Assembly: GCA_947493575.1 (NCBI GenBank)
Contig: CANLRQ010000031.1
Coordinates: forward strand, 1 to 34,287
Direction of reading: 5' to 3'
Source: an uncultured Marinomonas sp.
Lineage (GTDB): Bacteria > Pseudomonadota > Gammaproteobacteria > Pseudomonadales > Marinomonadaceae
DNA: 34,287 nucleotides
A program made the translations under genes and the position numbers. Positions within the stretch are counted from its first letter, which is position 1. Every line of letters begins with the position of its first letter. Below are positions 25,613 to 34,287 of this stretch, piece by piece. The notes beneath the pieces are model-generated. The model saw only the letters and a list, made by a program, of their open reading frames with translations, ran no database searches and had not been told where the DNA came from.

Positions 25613-25820
25613 CAAATAATTCCTGATAAATGAACAAAATATTGGGTAAATTATAGGGAAGAGCAAAAGAAGGATGAAGAGATTGTCAAAGCTTAAACAA
25701 GAGATTTCTTTTCTAAATATGGCTTATTGCGCTTTTTACTTACGAAACTAAAGTGTGTTCATTCAGACTAAATTTTACCCTTTATTTTGGTGGAGATAAT
25801 CTCGTGGCTGTCTTTATGAG

Positions 25821-26366
25821 TTATGAATTTCTCAGTATTTGCATGTATTGGTCATAGCCTATTTGGTCATAATTCTGGGAATGGGTATTCATAAACCCAT
25901 GTAAGAATTCTGAACGGTGAATTTTGACATTGTGTTTTTGTGTTAGTAATGAAATTAGTTTTGGAACTGAGAAATGTTTTTCAGTCGTTGGAAAGATCAA
26001 TTGAATTGGAAATAATGGGGTGATTTCAGCGTGGTAGCGTATTTGTGAGCTGTAAAACAATATTGCATCAGAAATGACTTCCAAATCTGGATTATTGGAC
26101 AGTTGCCAGATAGCTGAAGCTCCAACACTGAAGCCTAATAGTGAGGTAGGGCGGCTGAGTTTTTTAATGCGATCCGATAATTGTTTTGTATAGACATCAA
26201 GTCCAACCTCAGAGCTGAAATATGTGTAAGCTTCTTCTTCGCTGCAAAAATTTATTCTTTCAGAGTTATATGGATCAAATATCTCAATATCCCCCGACAG
26301 TTCTGAGGCCAGTTTTTCTAATGCTTCCGTTCTTCCAAAAATATCAGCAACTAGGATTTGACTCAT
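25821..26366 (-). CDS. Small alpha/beta hydrolase, dienelactone-hydrolase-like
   Basis: This 181-residue protein has the nucleophile elbow LLGFSVGASAIW, with Ser in GFSVG, and a C-terminal FLHGFMN that supplies the likely catalytic histidine. PLFPIQLIFPTTEKHFSVP stands where dienelactone hydrolases have the acid residue segment. The protein is shorter than typical members and has a divergent N-terminus, VADIFGRTEALEKLA, in place of the usual oxyanion motif. The substrate is unknown. It lies 55 bp downstream of the NIPSNAP-type gene on the same strand. Confidence 0.72.
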   Translation of the reverse strand: MSQILVADIFGRTEALEKLASELSGDIEIFDPYNSERINFCSEEEAYTYFSSEVGLDVYTKQLSDRIKKLSRPTSLLGFSVGASAIWQLSNNPDLEVISDAILFYSSQIRYHAEITPLFPIQLIFPTTEKHFSVPKLISLLTQKHNVKIHRSEFLHGFMNTHSQNYDQIGYDQYMQILRNS

Positions 26367-26421
26367 AATGACCTTCTATTTCTTTGAGTTTTTTAAATGA
26401 ATAATGCTCCCAACTTGCTAT

Positions 26422-26727
26422 TTAATTTAGTACAGGTCTAAAAAAACTGCGTTCGTAACTAATAATACAATCCATTTTATCTGCAAACTCAAAGGCTTCT
26501 ATACACTCTGGGTCATTGAAAGATTTAACTCGGTATGACTCATAAGCTGACAAGCTTTCAAATGTGAACAAGGCTAAAGCAATGTTATTTGCACCTTCAG
26601 AAGGGAGGAAATAACCATTATGTTGACCACCAAATTTTTCAACCAGTGGGATCCACATTTTTGCATATTCCTCAAACTCTTTGACTTTTTTGGGGTTGAG
26701 TACATATTTAATGTAACAAGTAATCAT
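26422..26727 (-). CDS. NIPSNAP-family protein
   Basis: This 101-residue protein has a dimeric ferredoxin-like alpha/beta fold pattern. It begins ITCYIKYVLNPKKVKEFEEYAKMWIPLVEKFGG and ends with FEFADKMDCIISYERSFFRPV, standard for small bacterial NIPSNAP proteins (PKVxxFE, then GxxxGYF). The biochemical role in bacteria is unclear; some related domains are monooxygenases or stress proteins. It is separated from argC by the terminator at 26753-26793, so it is transcribed on its own or with the hydrolase. Confidence 0.85.
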   Translation of the reverse strand: MITCYIKYVLNPKKVKEFEEYAKMWIPLVEKFGGQHNGYFLPSEGANNIALALFTFESLSAYESYRVKSFNDPECIEAFEFADKMDCIISYERSFFRPVLN

Positions 26728-26752
26728 ATATTTAGATTCCCTAGTGTATTTA

Positions 26753-26793
26753 AAAATACCCAGTATTGTCGATTAACAATCACTGGGTATTTT
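26753..26793. terminator. Terminator after argC
   Basis: AAAATACCCAGTATTGT (26753-26769) pairs with ACAATCACTGGGTATTTT (26776-26793), with one bulged C, around a six-base loop. Read on the minus strand it follows the argC stop by about 40 bases and ends in a T run. Confidence 0.88.
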
Positions 26794-26834
26794 AGAGTTA
26801 GCGTTACCTTTAAGAGCCGATTGGTGGGTAAGCT

Positions 26835-27866
26835 CTAAGGCATCATACCCAATGCAGTTAACCCTGTGTTTTCAGGTAAGTCCAACATAATATTCATATT
26901 TTGAATGGCTTGACCCGATGCGCCTTTAACAAGGTTATCTATAACTGATAGGATCACAACCTTATCACCACCTTGAGGACGATATACCGCGATACGGCAG
27001 AAATTAGCGCCTTTTGTACTACGTGTTTCAGGTAAGCTGCCTGCTGGCATCACATCTACAAAAAACTCATCTTTGTATCTTTCTTCAAAAAGAGCCTGTA
27101 AATCGACGTTTGTGTCTGTCAAAGTTGCATACATAGTGGAATGAATGCCACGGATCATAGGTACAAGGTGAGGAACAAAGGTTAGACCAACAGGAGAATC
27201 TGTAACTTGCTGAAGGCCTTGCTTTATTTCAGGCAAGTGCCTATGTCCAGCAACACCGTAAGCTTTAAAGCTTTCGCTAGACTCACATAATAGAGAACCT
27301 ACGTTGGCCCCACGGCCAGCACCACTAACACCCGATTTTGCATCCGCAATCAGGTGAGCAGGGTCGATAATGCCGGCTTCAAGTAACGGAATTAAACCGA
27401 GTTGAGTTGCTGTTGGATAACATCCAGGATTAGCAACAAGCTGAGCGCTTTTAATTTGCTCTCTATTTATTTCTGGTAAACCGTAAACAGCTTTTGCAAC
27501 GTAGTCAGGTGTTCTATGGTCCATACCATACCATTTAGACCACTCGATGGTATCCTTGATTCTAAAATCTGCACCAAGGTCAACGACTTTCACTCCAAGC
27601 TCGATCAGAGCTGGCACCTGATCCATTGCTACACCGTGAGGAGTGGCGAAGAAAACTAAATCACATTGTTTTAGTTCATTAATGTCTGGGTTGGTAAATC
27701 GGAGATCATAATGTCCGCGTAGGTTTGGGTAAATGTCGGCAACGGCTTTTCCTTCTTCACTTCGTGATGTAATAAAGGCTACTTCCGCGTGAGGATGATT
27801 GGCTAATAACCGTAATAGCTCAGCACCTGTATAGCCTGTGCCACCTACAATACCTATTTTATACAC
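26835..27866 (-). CDS. argC: N-acetyl-gamma-glutamyl-phosphate reductase
   Basis: ArgC reduces N-acetylglutamyl phosphate to the semialdehyde in arginine synthesis. The 343-residue protein has the NADP loop [17 protein letters not shown] (5-21), the catalytic Cys149 in ANPGCYPTA and the active-site histidine region AGHRHLPEI. This is type 1 ArgC by length. AAAGGAAA lies just upstream of the start. It is divergent from the ClC channel gene across about 190 bp. No other arg gene is adjacent in the window. Confidence 0.97.
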   Translation of the reverse strand: MYKIGIVGGTGYTGAELLRLLANHPHAEVAFITSRSEEGKAVADIYPNLRGHYDLRFTNPDINELKQCDLVFFATPHGVAMDQVPALIELGVKVVDLGADFRIKDTIEWSKWYGMDHRTPDYVAKAVYGLPEINREQIKSAQLVANPGCYPTATQLGLIPLLEAGIIDPAHLIADAKSGVSGAGRGANVGSLLCESSESFKAYGVAGHRHLPEIKQGLQQVTDSPVGLTFVPHLVPMIRGIHSTMYATLTDTNVDLQALFEERYKDEFFVDVMPAGSLPETRSTKGANFCRIAVYRPQGGDKVVILSVIDNLVKGASGQAIQNMNIMLDLPENTGLTALGMMP

Positions 27867-28059
27867 AATGATTTCCTTTGTTTGTTAATTTCAAATGTCA
27901 ATGAAACGAAAGTCGTTTCTATTGTAAATAGAGGTTTGCGAAATTCCCTATTTACTGGTTGAATAGTGCCTGAAATCTTATCATCTTGAAAGTAAGGAGT
28001 GCCTTCTGAGGCAAGTTAATGTAAAAGATTTTTGGTCTTTTTCAAGGTTTGAAAATGCG

Positions 28060-29742
28060 TTGCTGTCTCTGTCAGTCATGGCGGGAGGGTTAGGTGTGAT
28101 CAGTGCCTTTGCTATGGCCTGCTTATTTTGGGTGATTCATATTCCTGCGATGCTTTTTATGGATGGAAATGTTGAAGGTTTTGAGCAGCTATCTGCAATT
28201 GAGCGATTTCTTTTTCCTATATTAGCAACTTTAGTACTGATTGTTATTACGTATTTTTTAGCTCCTAGCTCGCAAAAAGTGGGTGTCACTTTTGTTATTG
28301 AGCGTTTGAATAACCATCAAGCTAATCTTCCTATTCTAAATGCAGTTGTGCAATTTATTACGGCTTCTGTCTGTTTGGTTGGAGGTTTGTCTGTAGGCAA
28401 AGAGGGCCCTGCTGTCCATATAGGAGCAACGTTTGGAAGTTTTTTAGCTCGTATAACTAAATTGCCAATGATTCATGTCGAAACCTTAATTGCTTGCGGT
28501 ATTGCGAGCGCTGTATCAGCAGGGTTTCAAACGCCTTTAGCAGGGGTGTTATTCGCCCTAGAGGTCATTTTATTAGAATATCGTTTGCATTATATCTTAC
28601 CCGTTGTTCTCTCTTCAGTAGTTGCCTCGATAGTAAGTAAGTGCTTACTTGGTGATTTGGATGTATTTAGCTTCACTAATGTTGCTTTACCTGAATTTTC
28701 TTTGAATGTGTATCTTACTTGCTTGATATTAGCTTTAGCTATTGTTGTTCTAACAGTTTCATTTTTCAGAATACAAAAAATGAGCTGGTCATTTGGTAAA
28801 CTTCATTTTGCAATACGCTTTGCTTTTATTGGTGTGTTGACAGCTGTGTTAGGAGCGCTTTTTCCGGAAACACTTGGAGCTGGTTATGACTCTCTTTCAC
28901 TGTTAATAAATGGAGAGAGTCTAGTCACCCCATTATTAATAATATTGTTATTAAAGCTCCTATTAACTGGCGTCTCCGTAGGACTAGGTGCACCTGGTGG
29001 AATGATTGGGCCGACATTTTTAATTGGTGGGCTTTGTGGTGTCCAGATTGCATTATGGATGGATACAGGGATTGCGCCTGAAGTTGCTATACCACTATTT
29101 GCTTTAATTGGAATGTCAGCAATGATGGCTGCATCTTTTCAGGCTCCGTTAACTGCTTTAGTTGCAATAATTGAAATGACACATAGATCGGAAATTATGT
29201 TGCCTGCAATGTTAGTTATCGGCGTATCTTGCTTGATTATTCGAATTCTTTTTAGACAACAATCTATATTTGTTGAGCGTTTGCATTTCACTGGTATTGA
29301 AACTCAAATTAGTTCAGCGACGCGTTTTTTAAGACAACATTCCGTTCAAAGTATTTCTTTACCTGTCATTCAGTTAGATAGGTATATGAGTTTTGAACGG
29401 ATACAGGATTTAAGCTCAAGTGTGGTAGACTACATTGTATTAAAACAGTTAGATGGCCAGATGGGGATTCTTCATCGAAACCAATTATTACATGCGTTTG
29501 AATGTTTGGAGAGAGGTCCTCAACCTTGGTTAATTGATCAAGGGGATTGTATCTCACTGGATGTGCTCAATATGGTTTCATTTGATGTGATTCCAACAGT
29601 TGATGTTCCAGACTCTTTAGAAGCAATGTTAAAATGGTTTAATAAACATCGTTTTGATCAGGTTCTTGTTCAGTTACCAGCAACAGATCGATTGGAACTG
29701 GTAGAAAAATCAAAGTTATATCATTCATTTTTATCGAGATAG
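28060..29742 (+). CDS. ClC-family chloride channel/transporter with a C-terminal CBS-like region
   Basis: ClC proteins move chloride, often in exchange for protons. At least 560 residues are seen. Residues 1-400 are the membrane core: VGVTFVIERL stands where the first selectivity loop lies (without the canonical GSGIP serine), SVGKEGPAVHIGA gives the gating glutamate (Glu115 with this start), and GLGAPGGMIGPTFLIGG is the third signature. Residues about 420-560 resemble paired CBS segments. The start is uncertain: TTG at 28060 is the first usual start codon, yet the frame stays open to 27967 and reads FWSFSRFENALLSLSVMAGG (ClC-like N-terminus). A CTG at 28006 lies six bases after AAGGAG. hemJ follows with a four-base gap. 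Confidence 0.85.
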   Translation: MLSLSVMAGGLGVISAFAMACLFWVIHIPAMLFMDGNVEGFEQLSAIERFLFPILATLVLIVITYFLAPSSQKVGVTFVIERLNNHQANLPILNAVVQFITASVCLVGGLSVGKEGPAVHIGATFGSFLARITKLPMIHVETLIACGIASAVSAGFQTPLAGVLFALEVILLEYRLHYILPVVLSSVVASIVSKCLLGDLDVFSFTNVALPEFSLNVYLTCLILALAIVVLTVSFFRIQKMSWSFGKLHFAIRFAFIGVLTAVLGALFPETLGAGYDSLSLLINGESLVTPLLIILLLKLLLTGVSVGLGAPGGMIGPTFLIGGLCGVQIALWMDTGIAPEVAIPLFALIGMSAMMAASFQAPLTALVAIIEMTHRSEIMLPAMLVIGVSCLIIRILFRQQSIFVERLHFTGIETQISSATRFLRQHSVQSISLPVIQLDRYMSFERIQDLSSSVVDYIVLKQLDGQMGILHRNQLLHAFECLERGPQPWLIDQGDCISLDVLNMVSFDVIPTVDVPDSLEAMLKWFNKHRFDQVLVQLPATDRLELVEKSKLYHSFLSR

Positions 29743-29746
29743 TTTT

Positions 29747-30169
29747 ATGTTGTGGGTTAAAGCCTTTCACCTTGTTGCCGTAATAAGCTGGTTCGCGGGT
29801 TTATTCTATTTGCCTCGTCTTTTTGTTTACCATGCAGCGAGCGAAGATACGATTAGTAAAGAGCGTTTTAAGGTAATGGAGCGTAAGTTGTATCGGGGAA
29901 TTATGACTCCCGCGGCTGTCGTTACTCTTTTATTGGGATTTTGGCTTGTGTCTTTTAATCCAAGCTATTATATGAGCTCTGGGTGGTTTCATGCCAAACT
30001 GACGTTGGTTTTTGTGTTATTTGGTTACCATCATGCCTGTGGGCGATTATTGAAAAAATTTGCATTGGACCAAAATACCAGAAGCTCTGTTTTCTTTCGG
30101 TGGTTTAATGAATTTCCTGTTTTAATATTAATTGCAATTGTCATATTGGTAATTGTTAGACCGTTTTAA
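29747..30169 (+). CDS. hemJ: Protoporphyrinogen IX oxidase, HemJ type
   Basis: HemJ oxidises protoporphyrinogen IX to protoporphyrin IX in heme synthesis and is an integral membrane protein. The 140-residue protein has four hydrophobic helices. The conserved His8 in KAFHLVAVISWFAGLFYLPRLF and Lys84 in WFHAKLTLV match the residues known to matter in the cyanobacterial enzyme. It is directly followed by hemL, another heme-pathway gene, which supports the call. It starts four bases after the ClC stop, so the two are cotranscribed. Confidence 0.92.
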   Translation: MLWVKAFHLVAVISWFAGLFYLPRLFVYHAASEDTISKERFKVMERKLYRGIMTPAAVVTLLLGFWLVSFNPSYYMSSGWFHAKLTLVFVLFGYHHACGRLLKKFALDQNTRSSVFFRWFNEFPVLILIAIVILVIVRPF

Positions 30170-30193
30170 ATTTTTAAGTAGTGGTTGTTATTT

Positions 30194-31492
30194 ATGAGTC
30201 AATCCGAAGCGTTATTCGCAAGAGCACAGAATCGAATTCCTGGAGGCGTTAATTCTCCAGTTCGTGCATTTAAGGGAGTAGGTGGTACGCCAATATTTTT
30301 TCAAAAAGCATTGGGTGCATACGTATATGATGAAGATGAAAATCGTTATGTAGATTATGTTGGGTCATGGGGGCCTATGATTATTGGTCATTCGCATCCA
30401 AAAGTGTTAGATGCGATACGTGAACAAATGGATTTAGGTTTGAGCTTCGGAGCACCAACTGAAGTAGAAATCACCATGGCTGAAAAAGTGTGTGAGCTTG
30501 TTCCGTCTATGGAAATGGTTCGAATGGTGAGTTCTGGAACGGAAGCAACTATGAGTGCTATTAGGCTTGCTCGTGGTTTTACTGGCCGAGATAAAATCGT
30601 TAAATTTGAAGGGTGTTACCACGGACATTCTGACTCCTTGTTGGTTAAAGCTGGATCCGGTGCTTTGACATTAGGCATTCCCAACTCTCCTGGTGTTCCT
30701 GCTGACTTAGCGAAACATACTATTACGTTGCAATATAATGATATTGAAGAAGTGAAGCAGTGTTTTGCTGAAATAGGTCATGAAATAGCCTGTATTATTG
30801 TCGAGCCTGTTGCTGGCAATATGAATTGTATTCCTCCTGTGGCTGGGTTTTTAGAAAGTTTAAGAGAGGCATGTGATGCTTCTGGTGCACTATTAATTTT
30901 TGATGAAGTAATGACAGGTTTTCGCGTTGCTTTGGGTGGCGCTCAAGAGAAATACCAAATCACTCCAGATCTAACAACGTTAGGTAAGGTGATTGGTGCC
31001 GGTATGCCTGTTGGTGCTTTTGGAGGAAAAAAAGAGGTCATGGAGCATATCGCACCACTTGGCCCTGTTTATCAAGCTGGGACTTTATCCGGTAATCCAA
31101 TAGCAATGGTTGCTGGCCTTACTGCATTGAGCCTTATTAGTGAGCCAGACTTCCATACAAAGCTTGCAGAAAAAGCTCAATATCTTGTTGATGGCCTAAT
31201 ATCTGAAGCGCAAAAAGCAAATGTTCCATTCCACGCTGTTGCTGTTGGTGGTATGTTTGGTTTCTTTTTTACTGAAGCAAATGCTATAACATCTTTTAAA
31301 GAAATGATGGAATGCGATATTGAGCGTTTCAAACACTTCTTTCATCTTATGTTAGAGGAAGGCGTGTATTTTGCGCCAGCGGCTTATGAAGCAGGTTTTA
31401 TTTCTCAAGCACATACGAAGGAAGACTTAGACTTTACTTTGGCAGCTGCAGCACGAGCTTTTCAAAAAATACAGTCTTTAGATAAAAAATAG
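30194..31492 (+). CDS. hemL: Glutamate-1-semialdehyde 2,1-aminomutase
   Basis: HemL converts glutamate-1-semialdehyde to 5-aminolevulinate, an early step of heme synthesis. The 432-residue PLP enzyme has [13 protein letters not shown] (14-26), the phosphate loop [16 protein letters not shown], and Lys265 in [14 protein letters not shown] as the aldimine lysine, the same number as in E. coli. I chose ATG 30194 rather than a TTG at 30185, because MSQSEALF is the known N-terminus. It follows hemJ by 24 bp and pssA starts 17 bp after it. Confidence 0.96.
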   Translation: MSQSEALFARAQNRIPGGVNSPVRAFKGVGGTPIFFQKALGAYVYDEDENRYVDYVGSWGPMIIGHSHPKVLDAIREQMDLGLSFGAPTEVEITMAEKVCELVPSMEMVRMVSSGTEATMSAIRLARGFTGRDKIVKFEGCYHGHSDSLLVKAGSGALTLGIPNSPGVPADLAKHTITLQYNDIEEVKQCFAEIGHEIACIIVEPVAGNMNCIPPVAGFLESLREACDASGALLIFDEVMTGFRVALGGAQEKYQITPDLTTLGKVIGAGMPVGAFGGKKEVMEHIAPLGPVYQAGTLSGNPIAMVAGLTALSLISEPDFHTKLAEKAQYLVDGLISEAQKANVPFHAVAVGGMFGFFFTEANAITSFKEMMECDIERFKHFFHLMLEEGVYFAPAAYEAGFISQAHTKEDLDFTLAAAARAFQKIQSLDKK

Positions 31493-31509
31493 AAAGAAGA
31501 GGACTAATA

Positions 31510-32280
31510 ATGTCAATTGAAGATAGTGACCCTGTTCCAGATGTTGAAGTTGAATCAGACGCTGATATGACAACTCGTAAACAGCCAAGAAAAGGTGTTT
31601 ATTTACTTCCTAATCTTTTTACGACTGCGGCTTTATTTTCTGGTTTTTACTCTATTATTGCAGCAATGAATGGCGATTTTATTCAAGCGTCTGCGGCAAT
31701 ATTTATTGCTGGAATCTTAGATGGTTTAGATGGGCGTGTGGCTCGTTTAACTCATACTGAAAGTGCATTTGGTGCAGAGTACGATTCCTTATCAGATATG
31801 GTGTCCTTTGGTATTGCTCCATCGCTCGTTGCTTTTACATGGTGTTTAGCGCCATTAGGTAAAGTCGGGTGGATTGCAGCATTTATCTACACAGTTGGTG
31901 CTGCATTACGGTTGGCTCGTTTTAATACTATGTTGGGTGTTGAAGAAAAACGTTATTTTACAGGGTTACCTAGTCCAGCTGCGGCAGCAATTGTTGCTGG
32001 TGTGATATGGGCTGCAAATGAAACTGGAGTATCTGGAAATGATCTTGGTTCCATAATGGCGATTCTTGTTCCTATTACGGGATTACTAATGGTAAGCAAT
32101 GTTAAATACCGTAGCTTCAAAGATCTGGACCTTAAAGGACGAGTGCCGTTTGTCGTGCTATTAAGTTCTGTATTAGTACTAGTACTGGTTGCTCTAGAGC
32201 CTGCTATTGTCCTAATGGGAGTTTTTGTAATGTATGGGCTATCTGGTATTTTAGGTATATTTTTCAAATCATTTAGATAG
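31510..32280 (+). CDS. pssA: CDP-diacylglycerol-serine O-phosphatidyltransferase
   Basis: PssA makes phosphatidylserine from CDP-diacylglycerol and serine, the route to phosphatidylethanolamine. The 256-residue membrane protein has the full CDP-alcohol phosphotransferase motif: Asp71, Asp74, Gly75, Ala78, Arg79, Gly88, Asp92 and Asp96 in DGLDGRVAR and AEYDSLSD. The first 30 residues are acidic and cytoplasmic. It has about six to eight helices. This is the type II, membrane-embedded form, not the peripheral E. coli type. AGAGGA precedes its start. It is the last gene of the ClC-hemJ-hemL-pssA run. Confidence 0.94.
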   Translation: MSIEDSDPVPDVEVESDADMTTRKQPRKGVYLLPNLFTTAALFSGFYSIIAAMNGDFIQASAAIFIAGILDGLDGRVARLTHTESAFGAEYDSLSDMVSFGIAPSLVAFTWCLAPLGKVGWIAAFIYTVGAALRLARFNTMLGVEEKRYFTGLPSPAAAAIVAGVIWAANETGVSGNDLGSIMAILVPITGLLMVSNVKYRSFKDLDLKGRVPFVVLLSSVLVLVLVALEPAIVLMGVFVMYGLSGILGIFFKSFR

Positions 32281-32290
32281 TGATTTACAT

Positions 32291-32342
32291 TGAGGTCTTT
32301 TAATAAAGTATTAGCAAGCGTAGTAGTTGTGCAAAGGTCTCA
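32291..32342 (-). repeat. MITE-like repeat, copy D (52-bp minimal form)
   Basis: Read on the minus strand it begins TGAGACCTTTGCACAAC, continues CTACTACGCTTGCTAATACT like copy C, then jumps to AAAGACCTCA. The middle and right blocks are missing, so this is an internal-deletion derivative. It lies directly after pssA. Confidence 0.8.
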
Positions 32343-32384
32343 TATTATAATTTATAGTGGTTATTAACACAGTTAACATCCTAT

Positions 32385-32424
32385 AAAAAGGCATGAACAT
32401 TTAAAATGTATCATGCCTTTTTTT
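32385..32424 (+). terminator. Rho-independent terminator upstream of msrP
   Basis: AAAAAGGCATGA (32385-32396) pairs with TCATGCCTTTTT (32411-32422), and a run of seven T (32418-32424) follows. It closes the pssA transcript about 100 bp after the stop. Confidence 0.92.
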
Positions 32425-32482
32425 ATTCTTGGAACTCTTTATCTTTAATTGTGTCTACCTCTATACATATAAGGAGTAATTC

Positions 32483-33472
32483 ATGATTATAAAAGTAAAA
32501 AAGCAATCAGATTGCTACGAGCATGAAGTAACAGAGCAATCTGTATACCTTAATCGTAGGCAGTTTATTCAAACCTCGTCTATCGCTGCGCTTGGTCTTG
32601 GAACATCATCCATTTTAACGGCTAAAGAAATGGGCAGTAATATAATCGTTCCAAATAGCCTGACAGCTTCTTTTAATAATATTAAAGAAACATCGTATGG
32701 ACAGTCAGAAAAGGTTGCTCCATTTGATGTTGCTTCTACCTATAATAATTTCTATGAATTTGGTTATGGGAAAGATGACCCAGTTAAAAAATCAAAAAAC
32801 TTTAAGACAGACCCTTGGAATATTGTTGTAGAAGGAGAAGCAGACATTACTGGCACCTTCGCATTAGAAGATATTATTAAAGAGAATCAATTAGAAGAAC
32901 GTATTTACCGACTACGTTGTGTTGAGGCATGGTCTATGGTGATTCCTTGGGTTGGAATTTCTCTTGCGACTGTATTGAAAAAATTTAAGCCAAATTCAAA
33001 AGCTAAGTATGTCTATTTTGAAACACTGCATGACCCCGATCAGATGCCGGGGCAACGGGGAGGTAATATAGAATGGCCTTATCGTGAAGGTCTAAGAATT
33101 GATGAGGCAATGAATGATTTGTCTTTTTTTGCGGTAGGGATGTATGGCAGTGTATTGCCTAACCAAAACGGTGCTCCTATTAGGTTAGTTGTTCCATGGA
33201 AATATGGTTTTAAAAGTATTAAATCCATTGTGAAAATTCGTTTTGTAGAAGAGATGCCACCGACAACATGGAATATGCTAGCGCCTCAGGAATATGGTTT
33301 TTATGCAAATGTAAATCCTGGGGTAGATCATCCTCGTTGGACTCAAAAGCAAGAGCGTCGTTTACCGGGGGGGATTTTATTTCCCAATGTCGTAGACACT
33401 CAAATGTTTAATGGTTATCAGGACGAAGTTTCTGGTTTATATAGTGGTATGAGTTTGGTTAAAAATTATTAA
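32483..33472 (+). CDS. msrP: Protein-methionine-sulfoxide reductase catalytic subunit
   Basis: MsrP is the periplasmic molybdopterin enzyme that repairs oxidised methionines in envelope proteins. The 329-residue precursor has a Tat signal, NRRQFIQTSS (24-33, twin Arg25-Arg26), then a hydrophobic stretch. Cys146 in YRLRCVEAWSM is the molybdenum ligand. The conserved segments WPYREGLRIDEAM and APIRLVVPWKYGFKSIKSIV follow. An AAGGAG sits eight bases before the start. The membrane heme partner msrQ starts 20 bp after it, as in other proteobacteria. Confidence 0.96.
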   Translation: MIIKVKKQSDCYEHEVTEQSVYLNRRQFIQTSSIAALGLGTSSILTAKEMGSNIIVPNSLTASFNNIKETSYGQSEKVAPFDVASTYNNFYEFGYGKDDPVKKSKNFKTDPWNIVVEGEADITGTFALEDIIKENQLEERIYRLRCVEAWSMVIPWVGISLATVLKKFKPNSKAKYVYFETLHDPDQMPGQRGGNIEWPYREGLRIDEAMNDLSFFAVGMYGSVLPNQNGAPIRLVVPWKYGFKSIKSIVKIRFVEEMPPTTWNMLAPQEYGFYANVNPGVDHPRWTQKQERRLPGGILFPNVVDTQMFNGYQDEVSGLYSGMSLVKNY

Positions 33473-33492
33473 ATTGATGGGATATTAGGTCG

Positions 33493-34068
33493 ATGTGGGA
33501 TCAAAAAGAAAAAACCATTGTTTTTGGTGTGTTTTGTCTTCCTTTAATATGGTTACTTTATTCTTTATTCTCTGGGCGCTACTTTCCTGATCCTGCTGAA
33601 CCCTTTATGACTTTAAGTGGTATTTGGTCTGCAATCTTTATTAGTTTAACGCTCAGCCTTTCGATAATTGTTAAATGGTCCATATTTAAAAAAGTCTCTC
33701 GTTATCGTCGTTTCATTGGATTAACTGCTTTTTGGTACAGTCTTTTGCATCTCATGGCGTATTTGGTGTTACATGCGGGTTTTAGTTGGGTATGGATTAG
33801 TGAAGATTTACTGAAACGACCTTATATCTATATAGGAATTGCCGCTTTATTGATTATGCTAGCGCTTGCTATTACTAGTCCGAAAGCCATGATTAGAAAG
33901 CTAGGTAAAAAGTGGAAAACCTTGCACCGGTGTATTTATGTCGCAGCTATCTTTGTTATTGCTCATCTATGGTGGCAAGTGAAAAGTAGCCCCGAGATTG
34001 CCTTGTGGCTAACTATTGTTGTCTTGATTCCATTAGGTATTAGAGTGAAAACAACTTATTTTAAATAA
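33493..34068 (+). CDS. msrQ: Protein-methionine-sulfoxide reductase heme-binding subunit
   Basis: MsrQ passes electrons from the quinone pool or flavins to MsrP across the inner membrane. The 191-residue protein has about six helices and heme histidines in TAFWYSLLHLMAYLVLHAGF and KTLHRCIYVAAIFVIAHLWW (in outline), the ferric-reductase-like pattern. The partner msrP lies directly upstream. An rRNA operon promoter begins only about 15 bp after its stop, so this unit is tightly followed by rrn. I see no terminator between them. Confidence 0.95.
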   Translation: MWDQKEKTIVFGVFCLPLIWLLYSLFSGRYFPDPAEPFMTLSGIWSAIFISLTLSLSIIVKWSIFKKVSRYRRFIGLTAFWYSLLHLMAYLVLHAGFSWVWISEDLLKRPYIYIGIAALLIMLALAITSPKAMIRKLGKKWKTLHRCIYVAAIFVIAHLWWQVKSSPEIALWLTIVVLIPLGIRVKTTYFK

Positions 34069-34126
34069 AATCAAAAAAAAGGTTGCACTAAATCTGTAGA
34101 TCCTTAATATACGCCCTCGCTGACAC
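34069..34126 (+). promoter_or_regulatory. rRNA operon promoter
   Basis: An A-rich stretch (about 34066-34080) stands where an UP element would be. TTGCAC (34083-34088) and TAATAT (34105-34110), 16 bases apart, form the -35 and -10 elements. The GC-rich bases ACGCCCTCGC after the -10 are a typical stringent discriminator, so ppGpp control is likely. Confidence 0.78.
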
Positions 34127-34287
34127 GGACAACCAATCAGAACAACGAGACACTGTCCAGCAAGACGAAACAGAAGAACATCTTCTTTCACTTGTTACTT
34201 AAGTTAGCATGCTCTTTAAAATAGTTAATCAGATAATTTGTGTGGGCGCTCGCTGGAGACTTCGAAAACATTTTGAAGTCTTACGAG
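34127..34287 (+). ncRNA. 16S rRNA leader with boxA, cut by the window end
   Basis: TGCTCTTTAAAA (34210-34221) is the boxA antiterminator, followed by the boxC-like TTTGTGTGGGCGCTCG (about 34238-34253). AGACTTC (34257-34263) and GAAGTCT (34275-34281) form a hairpin. This matches the leader of gammaproteobacterial rrn operons, which have almost the same boxA-to-boxC block before 16S. The 16S gene itself should start just beyond the window. Confidence 0.88.

Noticed and set aside
31953..32267. 104-codon frame antisense to pssA
   Set aside because: It is a shadow of pssA, rich in T, S and P from reversed codons.

Overview
The window looks like chromosomal DNA of a low-GC marine gammaproteobacterium. 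Oceanospirillales, and a Marinomonas-like organism in particular, is my best guess. The evidence is the run nudF-yqiB-yqiA-parE, a hemJ-hemL-pssA run, pssA followed by msrP-msrQ and then an rRNA operon leader (an order I remember from Pseudomonas), and proteobacterial-type housekeeping proteins throughout. The assignment is inference from gene content and order; no 16S sequence lies inside the window.

Region 1 (about 180-12345) is an AT-rich surface-glycan locus for a pseudaminic-acid-type nonulosonic sugar. It carries pseB, pseC, pseG and pseI, arranged as two blocks that converge at about 7175-7354. The plus block is pseI, a lone acyl carrier protein, a PseG-GNAT fusion and an AMP-forming acyl ligase. 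The minus block is cysC, pseB, pseC, an aldo/keto reductase and a Gfo/Idh/MocA oxidoreductase. An FkbM methyltransferase and a 99-residue unknown protein sit at the left edge. No CMP-sugar synthetase (pseF) and no glycosyltransferase is visible. The ACP, ligase and GNAT trio suggests that an unusual acyl group is placed on the amino sugar. pseG also contains an in-frame run of 11 G; a loss or gain of one G would hit a stop within about 16 codons, so it is a candidate phase-variation switch.

Region 2 (12383-19179) is housekeeping: tag, a CbiM-like membrane protein, nudF, yqiB, yqiA and parE, then an HD-GYP phosphodiesterase with a zinc ribbon and a small NrtS-type transporter. cpdA, which sits between yqiB and yqiA in Escherichia coli, is absent.

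Region 3 (19255-27866) contains a RIO-type kinase, a UPF0149 protein, luxS, a YjeH-like amino-acid exporter divergent from two tandem Lrp/AsnC regulators, an EamA transporter, a small alpha/beta hydrolase, a NIPSNAP protein and argC. luxS, yjeH and the Lrp pair may form a methionine-related module.

Region 4 (28060-34287) is ClC channel-hemJ-hemL-pssA, then msrPQ, then a strong rrn-type promoter, the boxA antiterminator and the 16S leader, which runs off the window end.

A short palindromic repeat family with ends near TGAGACCTTTGCACGA / TCGTGCAAAGGTCTCA occurs four times (about 17.7, 20.3, 20.6 and 32.3 kb), always between genes. It looks like a MITE. Several clear hairpin terminators separate the transcription units.
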